64,000 nucleotides of DNA, taken from NCBI GenBank assembly GCA_948567375.1, contig OX419756.1:55344552-55408551 (forward strand). The letters are read 5' to 3'. The position numbers were made by a program, and so were the translations under genes. Under the pieces are notes generated by a model that did not search any database, had not been told where the DNA came from, and saw nothing but the letters and a program-made list of their open reading frames with translations. This DNA comes from Lunularia cruciata. Taxonomy: Eukaryota > Streptophyta > Marchantiopsida > Lunulariales > Lunulariaceae. Below, piece by piece: positions 48,101 through 60,100 of the stretch (the first letter of the stretch is position 1; each line of letters begins with the position of its first letter).

Positions 48101-51100
48101 AAAACTTCCTCTCCAGCTTGGCATGTAGGAACATTGCCAATGCTTTGTCCACCAGTGTCCTATTCAGCCTTTTTGCAACTTCATCCTGCGCAGGACTCTC
48201 TCCTGCAGTACAATCAAGGAGAATTCCTTTCTCTGATAGAAAAAAGAAGAATTCTCCATTCATGTACTCTCTGCCTCCATCTGTTCTCAATCGCTTGACT
48301 TTCCTCCCAGTCTGCAGCTCAGCCATGGCTATAAACTTCTGAAACTTTTTGGAAACTTCATCCTTCCTCTTCATGAGATAGACAAAACTTTTCCTACTGT
48401 AATCATCCACAAAAGAAATATAGTAGGCTGCTCCACTCAATGACCTTCTCAATCATGTATCTCCATACATCAGAATGTAGGACATCTAAAAGACCAGAAG
48501 CTCAGATGAAAATTCATCAGGGATAGGAGCTTTGTGTGCCTTACCTTCTGCACATCCAATGCAAAATTGGAATTTTCCTTTGAGATCCAGTTTCAACCCC
48601 TCCACTACATTCTCTAGACCATGTAGTTTTTGCTTTGACAAGTGCCCTAACCTCAAATAGCAGAGATGGATATCATTTTTGTTTTCTGCTACCAATACAG
48701 GATCAGAGCAATCAACTTGAACACCTTCCCTTTGGCAGTATCATACCCAAGGACCAACTCTCCTTGCTTCAAAGTGTGTTGATTTCTGTTGCTCTCAAAC
48801 AGAACATCCACTCCATGAGACGATGTAATGATATCAAGTTCTTTGTGTATTCAGGAATGTAGAGAACATTCTCCAAGTACTTACAAAAGCTTGTATCAGT
48901 TTCTCCTAGAAAAGTAATAGGAACTTTACCAATTCTCAACATTGGATTCAAAATCCCAAGTCCACAACGAACACTCTTGGTGGTTCTCAATGGTTGGAGT
49001 GTTGAGAACAACTTCTTCTGATAGCAAATGTGAGAAGTAATTCGAGAATCTAGAAACCAGTCAGAACCCTTTGAGTACAATTGTGATTTTGCCAACATTT
49101 CACAATCCAATTCTTCGGCTGAGTACCCCTTTCATTGTTTTCTATCTCATAGCACTCATATGTGTTGTAAGCTAAACTCTCGGAATTTTTGATTCTTTAC
49201 TGGTTTCTTCTTTACCTTCTTGAGTTCTTGTTTTCTTTTTTTATTGGGATTTACATATACAATATAACTTTTCATTATAGAAATAATAAATTTTGTTGTT
49301 GACATCAACAACAAGAACCTAGGAAGGCAATTCCTTTCCTAGGTTTATTCACTCCTTTTATCTAGCACTCTTCTTGGTTGGGAAATGTTACTCTATTTAG
49401 TGTTTCTCTTCAACCAAGAAGAGTGTTAGATAGAAGAGTGAGTAAACCTAAGAAAGGAATTAGTATTGTTGATAGCAACAACAAGATTTATTATTTCTAT
49501 CATGAAAAACTCTTATTGCATTTGTATATCCCAAGAAATGAAAAAAAAAAATACTAGAGTTGAAGAAGACAGATAAGAGGCCTCAACAAATAAAAGGTCA
49601 AAAATCTAGGAGTTCAACTTACAACAGAGAGGAGTGCCATGAAATAGAAAGCAATGAGAAGGGGCACTCAGCAGAAACATGGTGGACCCATAACCTGTTG
49701 AGAACTTTTGTTTCTGCTCATCGATGTAGAAGGTCTGTCAACCATTCTATACTTTGATGTATCAGAAATACTAGCACTCAAGCTTCTTCTTGATTGCACT
49801 CAACAAACTAGACTTCTCTCATATCTATCGTTCTCAAAGAGAATACACAAAAGTTCAATCACGCGGTATGAATAACATCCAAAACTGAAGTGACATAGAA
49901 CACACCTGAGATGGTGTTAAATAGCTCAAGACTCACTAGATGTGTTGGGGATAATCCTTGTATGAGAACTCATTATAACAAACCCGAAAACACACATACA
50001 AACATAGAAGTAAAAGCTAGTGAATGGCCTCGCTTAACCCTAAATGAGGCTTCGCCCCTCTTCACCCTAATCACTTATCTTTGTAACCTTATCATCTTAT
50101 CTCTAGATAAGGTGGGATGTACCTAGACAAAAATAAGGATCATGCTAAACTAGAGATTAACTAAAACTAACCTCACTAGGTTCAGAAGCCCACCTCAACA
50201 ACCCATCCGGTGACGAGCTCATCTCGATACTCAGAAGCAAAAGGCCCAGAATACGAAAGGTAAGCGGCGGCTATGAGACAATCTCCTGGTAGTTTTTTCA
50301 TTCCCTCCTCTAAATTTATTATTGAAGCTTCCCATCGTTCCTTCTCACCAGCCAGTCCTGAAACAAGCTTCTCTGCCCGGAAGAGTTTCACCTGGAGAGA
50401 ATCGAGTTTGATCGTTGCTTATTAGAAATGACTATCACTTAACGTCATATAGGAGGATGTCTGCGCAATGATGCCATATTTTTCCGAGCTTGTCCTTGAT
50501 AGACGAATTCAAGAGACCTGTCAACTGCATTTTACCGCATTCTTCACCACAATAACCAATTACATTAAGTGACAGATAGACAAAGAAAACTATTTAAACC
50601 ATGACAAAATGTTTACATTGAGGTCGTCTAGTTCTGCTTGCAGAGCCTCTTTTGCTGCAATAGATTTGTCATACTTATCCTTCAGAGCCTGAATCTTGGC
50701 GAGGAGCTCTGCAAGTTGATTCCTGCCCAAAATAGGAAGAGAGGCAGAACAGTGGGCATATTAGACTACAACATTTTAGTACCTGTATGATTCAAGAAAG
50801 TAGAGGACTCTTCATCCTTTGACTACCGTACTTTAAAATGCCTAAGTATGTACCTACTGGGAAACCAAGATAGTTCAAAGCGGGAAAATGACATACTTAG
50901 CCTTCTGTAGAGATGCTTCCTGTTTGGCAAGATTGTCTTGCGCATTCCTCAGTTTTATCTTTTTCGGCATAATATCTTTGTTTATATACCCATATGTCTC
51001 CATGGCGCGGACCTGTAGCATGGACGATTTCGGGTAGGAAGGATTAGAGCATATTGATTAGTGGAATGCAGAATCCATTAAAACAACCCGGTTTCTTCCC

Positions 51101-54100
51101 CATGTCTGACCGTACGTGCCTCTGATATATCAAGGTGGAAAAGTAAAATTCCTCATAACTGTCAGTTACAAAGAGTGGTAAACAAAGTATGCATTGTGGT
51201 TACGTTTGCCTGCAGACAAGTACATGCGCAACCTCGCTAATTGGCTATGCCTAGAATTGTGTGCGTCATCATAGCGTTAGTGGTAGGGACATTAACAACA
51301 TAGCCGTCCATATAGAAAGCATCTTGATGCCCCAAGAGCTAGTGTGGAGGAAAGGATCAAACCCTGCATGCTTTATGCCTGCATAAGCCCGTCAACACAA
51401 AAAACACGAAATGGAAGTAGTCAGACTTCATAGTAGTCTGCATGATAGCACCGATCACTTCATCAGTGCTCACGCAATGCCGAGATAGATACAATCGCAA
51501 GCAAGTACCCCTCGTCCCGAGTTTCTGTAATGCTCAGAAGTGCCAGGGCAAACTCGGGTCTTCGTGTAAGTGTTGTTCACGAAAACGAAAGGAGGTAGGG
51601 AGACCATATCGTAAGCAAGAAACATATTGTAAGCAAAAAACAAAACAGGTGTTCCGAGTATATACCGGAATGGCAGCAGAAAAACCAACCCAGCAGCAAT
51701 ATATGCGTTCAGAGTGGGGCAACGCACCTAAGTTTGACCTGTGGGTTGAGAATGTGACATGAACGAGCATGCAATAGGGAGAACATTCTTCTCTAATCCC
51801 TGTAGGTGTAGATCAGAATTTAAATGCAGTCTAAATAATTGAGAGCATGTCAAATATTACTCTCACAAGATATGAAAGCTAATACATCAGGATTTGGCAA
51901 TGAAGAAAACATGCGTAAATTACAAAAAGCAGACGTCCAAAGTCAGCATGAGATGATGAATGAGGCAATGAATGTTAGTGACCAACAAAAACATTCCTTA
52001 AGTAGTGAGTCACACTATTCGAGAACTGTTAGTAGACGAGTGGGGAGTGTCACATCAAAACTCATACCATACGGGGTAACCCGTACTAGTCTGTACTACG
52101 TCGGTACCTGTACTATTCAGGAAATGCTATGTTGTAGCCATATGGGAACGCCTACAGGCGGGCTTAACAAAAAGTTCCCCGCCTTTTCCTGAACCAAGGA
52201 TCCCAATCAAGAGAGAAGGAAATTCTAGTTCATTTATCGACAGAAGAATCGTTCTATACAAGGGATTGAGGGTTAGAGCATTAATCAACATGATTTCGAC
52301 ACGTATATAGGACAGAATGTGGGAGGAAACTCACCCACAAGCAAAGACCTTTACAGGCACTGGAAACTCTGCCAATAGTTTCCGGAACAAACTCGGGCTG
52401 TTTCGTGAACTTGGCAATTTTTTTGAGGAGAGGATCGTCCTGTATAACGCACCAAGTAAACAACAAGTGTTGACAGATTCATCCAACCCATGGCCGCATG
52501 AGAAAAGGTGAGGTCAGGTACGCAAATCGAGCATCAGTATTTGACGTTTTTAAGCTAACAGACAAACTTAGATAAGGAGGAACGTCTGAATATTTGGTTG
52601 CGAAATATTACCAGTCCGTCCTTGTCATAATTCATAAGATTCTGCAGAAACTGGGAATCTCCAAGCTCTTTCTTAGCGCTCTCCCAAGTGGCTGCCTTCT
52701 TTAGCACTGTCATAACAGCTGACAGAGTCATTTCCACCAAAGCAGGTGGTTTAGCGTAAGCCTTCACCTCGCTGAGATCTTTTTTCGTAAGTACATTCAG
52801 TGCCGCTTCGGCAGCATTTAGAGCAGGCATTGCCTTGTCAAGGTCTTGTTGACAATCAGCGGCGATCGCATTACATATTGCGGCTTCCTTCTCTATTCCA
52901 GCTGCATCTGCATTGACCTGCATATGTCCCGGAAAGCTAAGCAGGAGCCAAAGTAATTATATCGCTCAAATAGTGGACATCTTTTAATTATCCACTATCT
53001 GTGAAGTGGTATACGCGTGGACAAACTCATTTCGGTGTGCTTTGCACCAGATCTACAGTAGCACTTAGTTCAATCCCATTCTTACACCCAATTTCGTGAG
53101 AAGTCTTTCATAACAGTTAAGTTCTTGAGAAAAGCTGTGGCAAAAGATGAGTGAGTGAAGCACACCAAGAAAAAGACTACTTCATAAAGGGAACTAAGCT
53201 TAGATAGGTGACTCTGAGTCATACACTCTGGTTTACTGGCCCTCAAAAATTCCCCCCATGGCCCAAAATATGTGCATTTAGGAAGTATCACGCAGGTTAA
53301 AATTGAACCTTTATCTCCTGGTCATCAACAACTCTTTTTTCTGTGACAATCTGCACAAGAACCTCTTCGCATTCTTTCTTTGCTTGAGCAACAACTACTT
53401 GCTTCTCTTGGCACACTATTTGCATCTTGGCAACCTGTTCCCTTGTTTCCATTAGAGTTGATAAACCTCCCTTAAGCTTATCTGCTGCACTACGGTTACA
53501 CTGCTTCTTTTCTGCAAGTAACTTCCGGTATCTGTAAGCCATTACGAGGAGAATCGTTCTGTTACGGGAAGTAAGAGTGGATCCATCACAATAAATCAAT
53601 CAACTAAGAACTCCTGGACTATATGATTAAGTGCCTAAAAGAGACCCAAACCCAGTACCTACAAATCTGCTTCATGCAAAGGAGTGCTTTTCCAAAAGAT
53701 TTCACAGTCAATAGTTCCCAATAGTTCCAAATAGTTCACACTTGCTGGAACTTGGGCAGCCAAATGCTAAGGAGCATAACATACCCTTTTGCAAATTCGA
53801 GATAACTCGTGGGCGTTACATAGTTCTTGCGTTTGACTTGAGAGAACATTTTGTTCGACATGACGAAGACAGACATGTGAATGGTAACGAAAATATTGCA
53901 GACTGCGGTCTTGACCTCCGCAGTTCCTAAATTTTGCTCATCTGACATCAGTCTCGTGGCCACTTCTGAGAGTGCATCTTCTGGCCAGTCAAGGAACCTG
54001 CAAGAGAAAATCAGATGTTTGTGAACGATATTGAATATGCCTAGAAAAATAACCTGGCTAATTTCTATCCGTAGTTTTCCAAGTGAAACGGAAGGCCGGA

Positions 54101-57100
54101 TAGGAAAGTGTTGATGTTTAACCCGAGAGTGCTACACTTCCTTATTGGCATTCCGTTAGCCGGAGCGGAATTTGACGAAACTACAGTCTTCAACAATGAT
54201 TTCATGTAGTCTCAGGTCCTTCCAACAGAAGCAAACTCCGATTATGGACTAATTTCAGCCCACAGGTAAAAGGACATACCAGTCAATAGTTGTACAGTTG
54301 ACAAGCCCGGGGAACATCTGTAGCCGTTTCTGGAATAATTGAGAGACCGGACTCAGACACAAAACCACGTGAAGGCTCTCCCTTACTTTTTCTATGAAAT
54401 AAGTGAAGAGCTCATCATCAGTTTCACCAGCACCGACCTTCTTGGCAATTGGACGGATTGCATCAAAAATCATCGTAAGATCATCTTTGTTGAAAAGATT
54501 AGGAACCTACAGTAACCAAAAGACACAAAGGCAACTCAGATATATCATATGTATCCTCTGTATATACAGTGAGACTTATCATCAACTGCCGCCCATGCAC
54601 CGCTCAAAGGAGAAATTCGACAGCTCATCGACATGTAGCTGTCTTCTACAACTTGAAGCTAGAGTCTTAAATGATCAATAGATGCACTGACCTCTCCAGA
54701 GCTCAATATATTATTGATGTCTTCCAGAAAAGTCTCTTGGACTATCTGAGTGTCATCGAACAAGAATACTGTGGGCACCTTGAATTCACTTAGACCTGCT
54801 TGCAGGAATAGTAATTTAAGGTCGTCATGAAACTGGGACGAAAGATAATTGTTGGTGATACGAATTGAGAACACCTGCACTTGGATTCCAAAGATGTGCA
54901 TCTTCAGATATGGCTTTTCATCCTTCTCCATCTGTATTGACCAACTCTACTGTCCTTACTGATGCCACCGGGGGAACCAGCACTAGAGGAGAAAAGGAAA
55001 CAGTCCAGATTCTATGTTCTCTATATACGCTTCTTTGAAATTCTGTTCTAGCCGTCATTATGTAAGTGATAGCAGGAATTGTGAGAGAGAGACAGAGAGT
55101 TATAAGAGCAAGGTCACTGCGCTGATGATATAGATAATGAAATCTGTAGGATGTACATAGGATAGATTTATATCCTGACCGAAATGGTGTCTAACCTGGA
55201 TGTGAAGCGATTACGACTCTTCTCTGTTCATTCCAAACTCTTAAGGAGTTAGAGAGAGTAAAGTAGTCAGTACATCAATCGCTCATTCTGACACTCCTAC
55301 TTACTGTCTACTTTCTTGATCTCTTAATGTGAGACCTAGTCTGTCAAAGAAATACCAATGCTTGTCTCTAGCTTAAGGTTTCTGTTCGTTTCCTAACTCT
55401 AAGGCGCTGATGACATTGATACTGAAATCTGTAGGATATATATAGGATAGATTTATATCCTAACCGAAAGGGTGTCTAACCTGGATGTGAAGCGATTACG
55501 ACTCTTCTCTGTCCATTTCCTAACTCTAAGGCGTTAGAGAGAGTAAAGTAGTCAGCACACCAATCGCTTATTCTGACACATTATAAGTTACAACTCCAAG
55601 AGCAAGAACTGAGAACGAAACAATAATATCTTCAGCCAACTTATTGTTTCAGTCAACCCAATAGTACTTATTTCAGAGGATTATCCTGAGCATGGTTGGA
55701 AACCTAGGTACCTTCATATCACCAACAAAAGACGCAAGCTTGGTAAGACTTTTGCGTCCACTTCCACCGACTCCAACAAGCAGCATGTGACCTCGTGGCT
55801 GAGTTATCACTCGATGGATGCGACAGATATGTTCCATTGCATCTTTGAAGAGCACCTGTGATGTTACAGTCAAATACAGACGTGTTAGGATTGCCTAGTT
55901 AGAGTTTTGAGCTGCTACAAACCCTTCGAAATGTCTAAGATCACACATAGAACTACTGTGAGGTCTTGAAAGTCAAGGTTCTTACTACTATAAACCTCTG
56001 ATTCCACTGTGTTCGTTTAGTTAATCTCTAGTTTAGAGACTTCCCTTGACTTGAAGGTTTTGTTAGAATCCTCTAGAAGCCCTACCAAATGTCCTCTACT
56101 TAGGGTAAAGAGTGGGCGCAGCCCTAATTAGGGTTAAGCAAAGCAGCCCCTTAGGGTTTGCTTAAGTGTATATAAGAGGGATTTCTACTCCTGTTTCAGT
56201 CAGTTCTTCAACAAGGGTGATTCCCAACACCTCTTCCTTGCATTTTGTGACGTCCTGAGTTGCCTAACATCATCTCAAGATTGTCTTTTGATATCTCAGT
56301 ATTAGAGGCTACTAGTGCTGCGTGAGAGAACCTACTTGATGCTTGTGAGCTGTGATACAAAGAGAGAGGTCTAGTATTGCAGTAGTGATGTCTGATACAT
56401 CAGAGATAAGAGGGAGTGATAGACCTTCCACTTCAAAGAGTAGGAAGCTTGGTTCTTATCAGGTTATGGGCCCACAATCACCACTGGGGTTGATAGGAGA
56501 ACTCAGAGAGATAGAGAAACTCGGGAAGACTAACTACAAAGCTTGGGCCTTGGATGTGAAGACTATCTTAGACAGTTATGACTGTCTAGAGTTTGCATTA
56601 GAAGCTCATGATATAGATGAGCTAGAGGCAAACAAGGAGGAGAGAGTCAAGCACTCTACTACTAGGAGATTTCTGCTGAGGGCTATGGAAGAGCCAGCTA
56701 GAGACCTAGTAGATACTTATGTTTGGAGTTGGGAGATTTGGGAAAAGATCAAGAACTATTACACTGTTGAGAGCATGAGAGCTCCTATCGAGTCTGGTCT
56801 ACAGTAAAGAACTTGAGATTGGAGGAAGGTGAGGATTGGAGGAAGTTTGTAGCCATGGCTGAGTTGCAGACTGGGAAGAAAGTCAAGCGATTGAGAACAG
56901 ATGGAGGCAGAGAGTACAGGAATGAGGAATTCCTCTCTTTTCTGTCCGAAAAAGGAATCCTCGTTGACAGTACTACAAGAGACAGTCCTGCACAGAATGG
57001 AGCTGCAGAAAGGTTGAATAGGACACTGGTGCACAAAGGATTGGCAATGCTCCAACATGCCAAGCTGGAGAGAAAGTTTTGGGGTGCTGCAATTAGCACT

Positions 57101-60100
57101 GTAAATTTTCTTAGAAATATCAGTGGTACCACAGCATTGCAAGGAAGAACTCCTGAAGAATGCTGGAGTGGTAAGACACCTAATCTTTCAGCTTTGAAAG
57201 TCTTTGGATGTCCTGCCTATGTTCATATCCCCAAGGAGCAGAGGAGGAAGTTCACAAAGAAGGCTGAGAGAATGCTTTTTGTAGGATATGAAGAGGGATT
57301 GAAAGGATATCTTCTGTACAATCCTAAGTCTGGACAGATCATCAGAAGTAGAGATGTACTCTTTGATGAATTGAGGACTTGGAGTGAGAACAGTGATGAG
57401 CTGCAGAAGCAACCTGATCAATCTATCTTCCCAAGCTGCAGAGTCAGTTTTTCAGATCAATCATCAGAAGAGCAATCTCTACCTGCAGCTGATGGTTCAC
57501 CAAAGGAGAGTCTGAAGGTGTCCAAAAGAAGGCCTAAACAGACAGTGGTTTCTGATTCAGATACTCCAGAAGATGACTCACACAAGCAGACTGCAGATGC
57601 AGAATCTCTGAGTGAGACTCCAGAGATGTCAAGAGACGGCGTGAATCTTCTGGGCACAGAGCCAAGAAGATCACCGAGAGATAGAAAACCTATTGACAGA
57701 CTTGGTTTTCTATCAGAAGAGATGTTAGATGAATCTTACATCTGCCATGAAGATTGTGATCCAGACACTTTACAGCAAGCTTTGCTCAGACCAGATTCGA
57801 GTCAGTGGGAGTTGGCCATAGCAGAAGAGAAGAAGTCTCTTCAGACTAATGGTACATCGGTACTAGCTGATTTGCCACCAGGTAGGAAAGCAATTGGCTG
57901 CAAATGGGTTTTCAGGGTCAAACGTGGAGCTGAGAATGAGATCCTGAAGTACAAAGCAAGACTTGTTGCAAAGGCTTCAATCAAAAAGCATCAATAGATT
58001 ATTCAGAAACTTTTGCACCAGTTGCCAGGTATGGATCTATTCGCATGCTTCTAGCTCTTGCAGCAGAGAGAGATTGGGAAGTGGAGCAATTAGATGTGAA
58101 AACAGCCTTTCTCAATGGAGATTTGAGCGAGACTATTTACATGGATGTTCCAGATGGATACACTGAAGGCAAAGAAAAAGTATGCTTGCTTAAGAAGCCT
58201 TTATATGGCCTTAAGCAAGCTCCTAGAGCCTGGTATGAGAAACTGGACTCATACTTGAGAGAGCAGGATTTCAAACGAGCAGATTCTGACATGAGTGTGT
58301 ATACTAGAGATGATGTACACATAGCTGTATATGTAGATGATCTGTTACTGTTGGGGAACAGTGAATCTATCAAAGGAGTGATAGATTTCTTGTGCTCTGT
58401 TTTTGAGATGACTATCCTTGGTGCTGTAAAACTCGTTTTGGGAATCAAAGTGAGCAGAGACAGAGAAGCAGGATGGATCCGGATCAGCCAACCACAGTAT
58501 GTGAGATCCATACTAGCTAAGTATCAGATGACAGAGGCAAATCTTGTCTCTACACCTCTTGATCTGGGGTGGAAGCACAGCAGAATCATAGATGGGGAGG
58601 TGAATCTCTGTGACAAAGTGTTGTATCAGAGTGCTCTTGGTTCCCTAATGTTTATCATGGTCTGTACAAGACCAGATATATGCTATGCAGTGGGAGCACT
58701 AGCTAGATATACTAGCAACCCTGCACAAGTACATTGGAAAGGTATAAAGAGAGTATTTAGGTACTTAAAGGGTACTCAAGATGCATTCTTGGAGTACAAA
58801 AGGCAAGGTAACATACTTGCTCCTACTCTTGAAGCATATACAGATGCTAGTTGGGGAGATGACACAGATAACAGCAGATCAACTAGTGGATATGTAGTTA
58901 TGCTTAGTGGTGGAGCAATCAGTTGGCGTAGTAAGAAGCAAACATCTGTTGCACTGTCTACTACTGAGGCAGAATTTATGGCTGCCTCAAATGCTACTCA
59001 AGAAGTCATCTGGAACAGGAGACTTCTTAAGGAGCTGGGTTTTGAGCAGAAAAGTCCTACTACATTGTACTGTGACAATACAGGAAGTATAGCACTCAGC
59101 AAAAATCCTGTACATCACCCAAGGACTAAGCACATTGAGATTAGAAGAAGATTTGTAGAGGAGAAAGAAAAGGAGAATGTTGTGAAGTTAGTTTACTGTC
59201 CTACACAGGAGATGACAGCAGATGTGTTTACAAAAGCATTACCTAAAGATAAACACATGAAATGTGTAGTAGAAATGGGAATAGTCCTAAACTCTCATTA
59301 AGTGGGAGTGTTAGTTTAGTTAATCTCTAGTTTAGAGACTTCCTTTGACTTGAAGGTTTTGTTATAATCCTCTAGAAGCCCTACCAAATGTCCTCTACTT
59401 AGGGTAAAGAGTGGGCGCAGCCCTAATTAGGGTTAAGCAAAGCAACCCCTTAGGGTTTGCTTAAGTGTATATAAGAGGGATTTCTACTCCTGTTTCAGTC
59501 ATTTCTTCAACAAGGGTGATTCCCAACACCTCTTCCTTGCATTTTGTGAAGTCCTGAGTTGCCTAACATCATCTCAAGATTGTCTTTTGATATCTCAGTA
59601 TTAGAGGCTACTAGTGCTGCGTGAGAGAACCTACTTGAAGCTTGTGAGCTGTGATACAAAGAGAGAGGTCTAGTATTGCAGTAGTGATGTCTGATACATC
59701 AGAGATAAGAGGGAGTGATAGACCTTCCACTTCAAAGAGTAAGAAGCTTGGTTCTTATCACACTGTATTGCCCCTTAGAGGTATTGAATCAATTTAAGCT
59801 CTGAAATTGAGCGGTTTTTAGTCACTGGAGCTGCATGCTTACTAAGTCCATGCCGAACATGCCAGGTTGATTCTTGCATTCTTTCAGACATTCTTCAAGT
59901 ACTTCTTTCAGCTCTTTGAATCCTGCAACTTGCTCATACTTGGCATCTTCTAACCCTGGCTCCATGCATCTTGTTATCAATGGCCTAAATTTGTCCATGC
60001 CGAATACTGACTTCCAGTCTGTGTTGAAATTGTCTTTGAGTTTTGAATTAAGAAGGTCCTGGAAAATGCAATAGATAACTATGATTAGAAAAGACTCACA

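Larger units (their letters stand above)
42796..50175 (-). mobile_element. K1: composite Ty1/copia element filling a dynein intron
   Basis: The element has the same orientation as the dynein gene. In its own direction: 5' LTR (about 50,175-49,696), half-tRNA primer site (49,695-49,681), a segment with a large foldback instead of gag, a first protease-integrase segment (49,130-47,960), a partial LTR-like segment (about 47,860-47,720), a second protease-integrase-RT-RNase H set (47,690-43,313) and the 3' LTR (43,305-42,796). The two pol sets imply that two related copies were joined by recombination or nesting. The end flanks (tgtct on the left, ctagg on the right) do not match, also arguing for a composite. 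A 1.1-kb insert splits the RT. Everything is interrupted by stops. Confidence 0.85.
56010..59760 (+). mobile_element. K2: young, internally deleted Ty1/copia element
   Basis: Both LTRs are exactly 452 bp (56,010-56,461; 59,309-59,760) and differ at about eight positions. CACTG flanks the element on both sides (56,005-56,009 and 59,761-59,765), proving the LTR ends. The 3,751-bp element lies in the dynein intron between the AAA3 and AAA4 exons, in antisense orientation to the gene. A large internal deletion removes most of gag, the protease and the integrase N-part: gag ends at 56,807 and integrase core sequence starts within 30 bp. One frame break lies in the RT. It is therefore non-autonomous but recently mobile. 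Confidence 0.95.

Noticed and set aside
47961-48452. Second copia integrase as a tandem duplication within one element
   Set aside because: The two sets are too diverged, carry different lesions and are separated by an LTR-like piece. Two joined copies explain it better.
51839-52192. 117-codon plus-strand ORF in a dynein intron
   Set aside because: Composition is unlike the coding regions around it and there is no domain. It lies in a repeat-bearing intron of a gene on the other strand.
56350-56375. tgtgatacaaagagag as a degenerate standard tRNA-Met primer site, with a shorter LTR
   Set aside because: Both K2 LTR copies continue 85 bp past this point and the CACTG duplication lies outside ttatca, so the LTR cannot end here.
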